Source: an uncultured Desulfomonile sp. (GTDB taxonomy: Bacteria; Desulfobacterota; Desulfomonilia; Desulfomonilales; Desulfomonilaceae). From it: a stretch of 8,935 nucleotides of DNA. This document shows positions 6,431 through 8,935 of this stretch, piece after piece (the stretch's first letter is position 1; every line of letters starts with the position of its first letter). Where the stretch lies: the NCBI GenBank assembly GCA_937915285.1, contig CALDNG010000077.1, forward strand, positions 1-8,935, given 5' to 3'. The notes beneath the pieces were generated by a model. It did not search any database. It saw only the letters and a list, made by a program, of their open reading frames with translations, and was not told the origin of the DNA. The position numbers and the translations under genes are program-made.

Positions 6431-6451
6431 AAGCCCCATTTTAAGGGGTTT
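6431..6451 (+). other. Stem-loop in the presumed leader of the sensor kinase gene
   Basis: AAGCCCC (6431-6437) can pair with GGGGTTT (6445-6451), including one G-U pair, around a seven-base loop ATTTTAA. No run of T follows on either strand, so it is not a convincing terminator. It may be an RNA structure in the leader or chance. Confidence 0.3.
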
Positions 6452-6516
6452 GGCTCCCGTGTTATTCCAGATTGGCTGTCACTCTCCAGATACTGACGTA
6501 AAACCGTGAGGCTCTC

Positions 6517-8935
6517 CTGAAAACCGAAATAACAGAAAATGCCCTGATTCTGGTAGTGGATGATGATCCAAACCTTGGCGTGGGTATTTGCAGAATCCTC
6601 AATTCTGCCGGCATGGAAACGATTTACGCTTCAACCGGCTCCGATGGTTTGATGCTTGCGCAACAGCATAAACCAGACCTGGTTCTTTGCGATGTGAACC
6701 TGCCTGACATGGATGGTTACGAAGTCTGCAAGGCCATCAAATCGGATTCAGATATCTCCGACACTTATGTAGCGCTCATATCAAGCATGAATACCGATTC
6801 GGATCTTCAGTCCATGGGGCTCGAGATAGGGGCTGACGGATACATATGCAGACCCATCCCGAACCGGGAACTCCTTGCGCGTGTAACATCCCTTCTGAGG
6901 CTTAAGAACATAGAGAAAGACCTCCAGAGAAGTCAGCAGAGGTACCGTCTCCTGGCCGACTATAACCATGACTGGGAATTCTGGATAGCGCCTGACGGAA
7001 GCTTCGAATATGTGTCACCCTCATGTGAACGGATAACCGGCTATAAAGCCAAAGATTTCATTGAGAATCCGGCCCTTTTGCGTGAGATGATTCATCCGGA
7101 GGATGCGTCTGCGATCCGGGAGCATTTCGCATGCGTGGACTCAGGAGGACCTTGTTCGGTAGATTTTAGGATTTTTACCTCTGATGGTGAGGATAAATGG
7201 ATCTCGCACGAATGCCAGGCCGTCTTCGATGAGAAGGGTGGATGGCTGGGGCGTCGTGGAAACAACCGGGACATCACTGAACGCAAACAGGTAGAACTCA
7301 AGTTACGAACTCATGAGGAACGACTTGAGGAGATCGTTGACCAGGTCACCCGCGAACTCAGATCAACCGCATCGCGCCTTCAGGACCTGATCGACACCTC
7401 AAGCGATTGGATGTGGGAACTAAATGATCGTTTCGAGTTTACCTATGTGAGCCCCAGGGTCACGGAAGTTCTGGGCTTTACCGACTCAGAAATTATAGGA
7501 AAGACTTTAGGCCACTTCATGCGACCGGCTGAGGCTGAACGGGTAGAAAATATCATGCGTCAGCACGCAAGCCAAAGGATTCCATTTTCATTCCTGGAAA
7601 ACGTATGCCTCCACAAGGAGGGGCCAGAAGTATTTCTTGAAACCAGCGCTGTTCCCTTGATAGACGAAAACAAGGCGTTCCTTGGATACAGGGGCACTGC
7701 CAGGGATATCACACGGCGCAAGAAAACTGAGGCAGCCCTTCGTGATAGTGAACAAACGTTAAAGACAATCATGTCTACATCCCCTGTTGCCATAGCTCTG
7801 GTTAACGAGAGAAAACTGGTATGGATTAATGATCACGGTTCCAGAATGTTCGGTTACGAAAGCGTCGAAGAAATTGTCGGACAGGATTCTGCGATGGTCT
7901 TCGACTCGGACGTTGAATACCAAAGGGTTGGCAAGGAACTTTATGTAGGACTCGATCATGACAGGATTGCTCAGACAACGGCCAAATTTTCCAGGAAAGA
8001 CGGATCATTGCTGTATGGCAAAATCAGGGCAAAACTTCTTGATCCATCATCGTCAGAAAGATTGGTTCTAATTGTCATTTCAGACGTCACTGATGAATTA
8101 CTCGCTGAACAGGAAAGGGCCGCTATCCAGGCCAGATACCTGCAGGCCCAGAAGATGGAGGCCATAGGGGTCCTGGCCAGTGGGATTTATCACGACTTCA
8201 ACAACCTCCTTCAAATAATTCTTGGCAACGTAGACTTGATCCAGAATGATCAGGACCTCAAACCGCCGTGCCGGGCTAACGCGGACGCCATTTCTTCTGC
8301 CGCGGAAAGGGGGGCTGAACTCGTTAAAAGTTTGATGGCGTTCTCGAGGAAAAGCAGCGCAAATTTTCAGCCAATAAACCTCAATGACCAGGTTCGTCAC
8401 ATAACAAAAATGCTCTCCCGAACAATTTCCAAGATGATCGTGATAACGACTGAACTAGGGCCTGACCTCCAAACTGTCGAAGCCGACCCCACCCAGATGG
8501 GCCAGGTTCTCATGAACCTCGCAGTGAACGCCTGCGACGCCATGGGAGATTCAGGAAGGATTTCGATAAAGACAAGCAATGTGTTTCTGGACGAAAAATT
8601 TTGTCGCTCGCATGTCCTTGCCAAGCCTGGCCACCATGTCATGCTAACCTTTTCCGACACAGGCTGCGGGATGGACTCCGGAACTTTGGAACACGTCTTC
8701 GAGCCATTTTTCACAACCAAGGAATCGGGAAAGGGAACGGGTTTGGGACTGGCGACAGTTTACGGGATCATCAAGCAGACCAAGGGTTTCATTGATTGCG
8801 AAAGTGAGCCCGGAAAAGGAACAACTTTCAGGATTTATCTTCCTGCTGCGCAGCAGCAAATCAAGGCCAGTCCCAAAACCTCTGTAGAAGAGGCGCCTCT
8901 TGGAGGGAACGAGACCATTTTGTTTGTGGAAGACG
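6517..8935 (+). CDS. Hybrid sensor histidine kinase: REC-PAS-PAS-PAS-HisKA-HATPase-REC (cut by right edge)
   Basis: A cytoplasmic signalling kinase; 806 residues are visible and the frame is open at the window end. No transmembrane segment is apparent. Order, numbered from CTG 6517: receiver (acidic cluster Asp15-17, phospho-acceptor Asp59 in LCDVNLPDMDGYE, Ser89, Arg112 where Lys is usual); PAS 1 about 143-258, ending DITERK; a helical linker; PAS 2 about 287-408, ending DITRRK; PAS 3 about 409-534, ending SDVTDELL; the HisKA box LASGIYHDFNNLLQ with His559; HATPase with N-box NLAVNACDAM (667-676), G1 DTGCGM (from Asp714), EPFFTTKESGKGTGLGLA; then ETILFVED, the first strand of a second receiver. 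HDFNN marks the kinase class common in Desulfobacterota. The start is uncertain: the in-frame stop at 6499-6501 is followed by no ATG, GTG or TTG before the receiver, while CTG 6517 has GAGG five bases upstream. The signal is unknown. Confidence 0.93.
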   Translation, partial: MKTEITENALILVVDDDPNLGVGICRILNSAGMETIYASTGSDGLMLAQQHKPDLVLCDVNLPDMDGYEVCKAIKSDSDISDTYVALISSMNTDSDLQSMGLEIGADGYICRPIPNRELLARVTSLLRLKNIEKDLQRSQQRYRLLADYNHDWEFWIAPDGSFEYVSPSCERITGYKAKDFIENPALLREMIHPEDASAIREHFACVDSGGPCSVDFRIFTSDGEDKWISHECQAVFDEKGGWLGRRGNNRDITERKQVELKLRTHEERLEEIVDQVTRELRSTASRLQDLIDTSSDWMWELNDRFEFTYVSPRVTEVLGFTDSEIIGKTLGHFMRPAEAERVENIMRQHASQRIPFSFLENVCLHKEGPEVFLETSAVPLIDENKAFLGYRGTARDITRRKKTEAALRDSEQTLKTIMSTSPVAIALVNERKLVWINDHGSRMFGYESVEEIVGQDSAMVFDSDVEYQRVGKELYVGLDHDRIAQTTAKFSRKDGSLLYGKIRAKLLDPSSSERLVLIVISDVTDELLAEQERAAIQARYLQAQKMEAIGVLASGIYHDFNNLLQIILGNVDLIQNDQDLKPPCRANADAISSAAERGAELVKSLMAFSRKSSANFQPINLNDQVRHITKMLSRTISKMIVITTELGPDLQTVEADPTQMGQVLMNLAVNACDAMGDSGRISIKTSNVFLDEKFCRSHVLAKPGHHVMLTFSDTGCGMDSGTLEHVFEPFFTTKESGKGTGLGLATVYGIIKQTKGFIDCESEPGKGTTFRIYLPAAQQQIKASPKTSVEEAPLGGNETILFVED

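Larger units (their letters stand above)
6286..6516. other. Non-coding spacer between etfA and the sensor kinase
   Basis: No convincing gene is seen in these 231 bases. They contain a short hairpin just after etfA (stem ACAGG/CCTGT around 6309-6324, no T tract), a promoter-like motif at 6370-6396 and a 7-base-pair stem-loop at 6431-6451. A 28-codon ATG frame at 6410-6496 has no ribosome site or recognisable product. Confidence 0.6.

Noticed and set aside
6410..6496. 28-codon ATG frame in the spacer, a possible leader peptide
   Set aside because: No Shine-Dalgarno, no codon run typical of attenuation and no recognisable sequence; it overlaps the stem-loop only by chance as far as I can see.
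8397..8720. Leftward 107-codon open frame
   Set aside because: It is antisense to the HisKA/HATPase part of the sensor kinase and has no independent support.
1..8935. CRISPR array, insertion sequence, tRNA or rRNA genes
   Set aside because: No regularly spaced repeats, transposase frames, inverted terminal repeats or tRNA-like cloverleaf segments were noticed on reading both strands.

Overview
The window looks like chromosomal DNA from an anaerobic or facultative proteobacterium. Mid-range GC, tightly packed fatty-acid-oxidation genes, a private electron transfer flavoprotein and a large multi-PAS hybrid histidine kinase together suggest Desulfobacterota (former Deltaproteobacteria). This placement is inferred from gene style and family resemblance; no rRNA or other marker gene is present.

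Left part (1-4396, minus strand): five genes read leftwards with gaps of 26, 0, 11 and 49 bases, so probably one operon. In transcription order they are a histidine-phosphatase-superfamily protein, an ACAD10/ACAD11-like acyl-CoA dehydrogenase, a TetR-type repressor, an APH-fold phosphotransferase of the kind fused to the dehydrogenase in human ACAD11, and the N-terminal 209 residues of a 3-hydroxyacyl-CoA dehydrogenase that runs off the left edge.

Middle (4397-6285): a short divergent control region holds a perfect 12-base palindrome (4441-4452), a good candidate operator for the TetR protein. Rightwards from it run etfB and etfA, the two subunits of an electron transfer flavoprotein that would take electrons from the acyl-CoA dehydrogenase.

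Right part (6286-8935): a 231-base non-coding spacer with a weak hairpin and a promoter-like motif, then a large hybrid sensor kinase (receiver, three PAS domains, HisKA, HATPase and the start of a second receiver) cut by the right edge. Its reading frame has no ATG, GTG or TTG start upstream of the receiver, so a CTG start is proposed. No link to the catabolic genes is visible beyond proximity.

Working model: the kinase-like protein and the dehydrogenase form a split version of the ACAD10/11 or LvaA/LvaC system, which phosphorylates a 4-hydroxyacyl-CoA and then removes the phosphate to give an intermediate that can be beta-oxidised. The 3-hydroxyacyl-CoA dehydrogenase would continue the pathway, EtfBA would carry electrons, and the TetR protein would probably repress both arms. 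The substrate is not shown by the sequence, and the role of the phosphatase-like protein is open.
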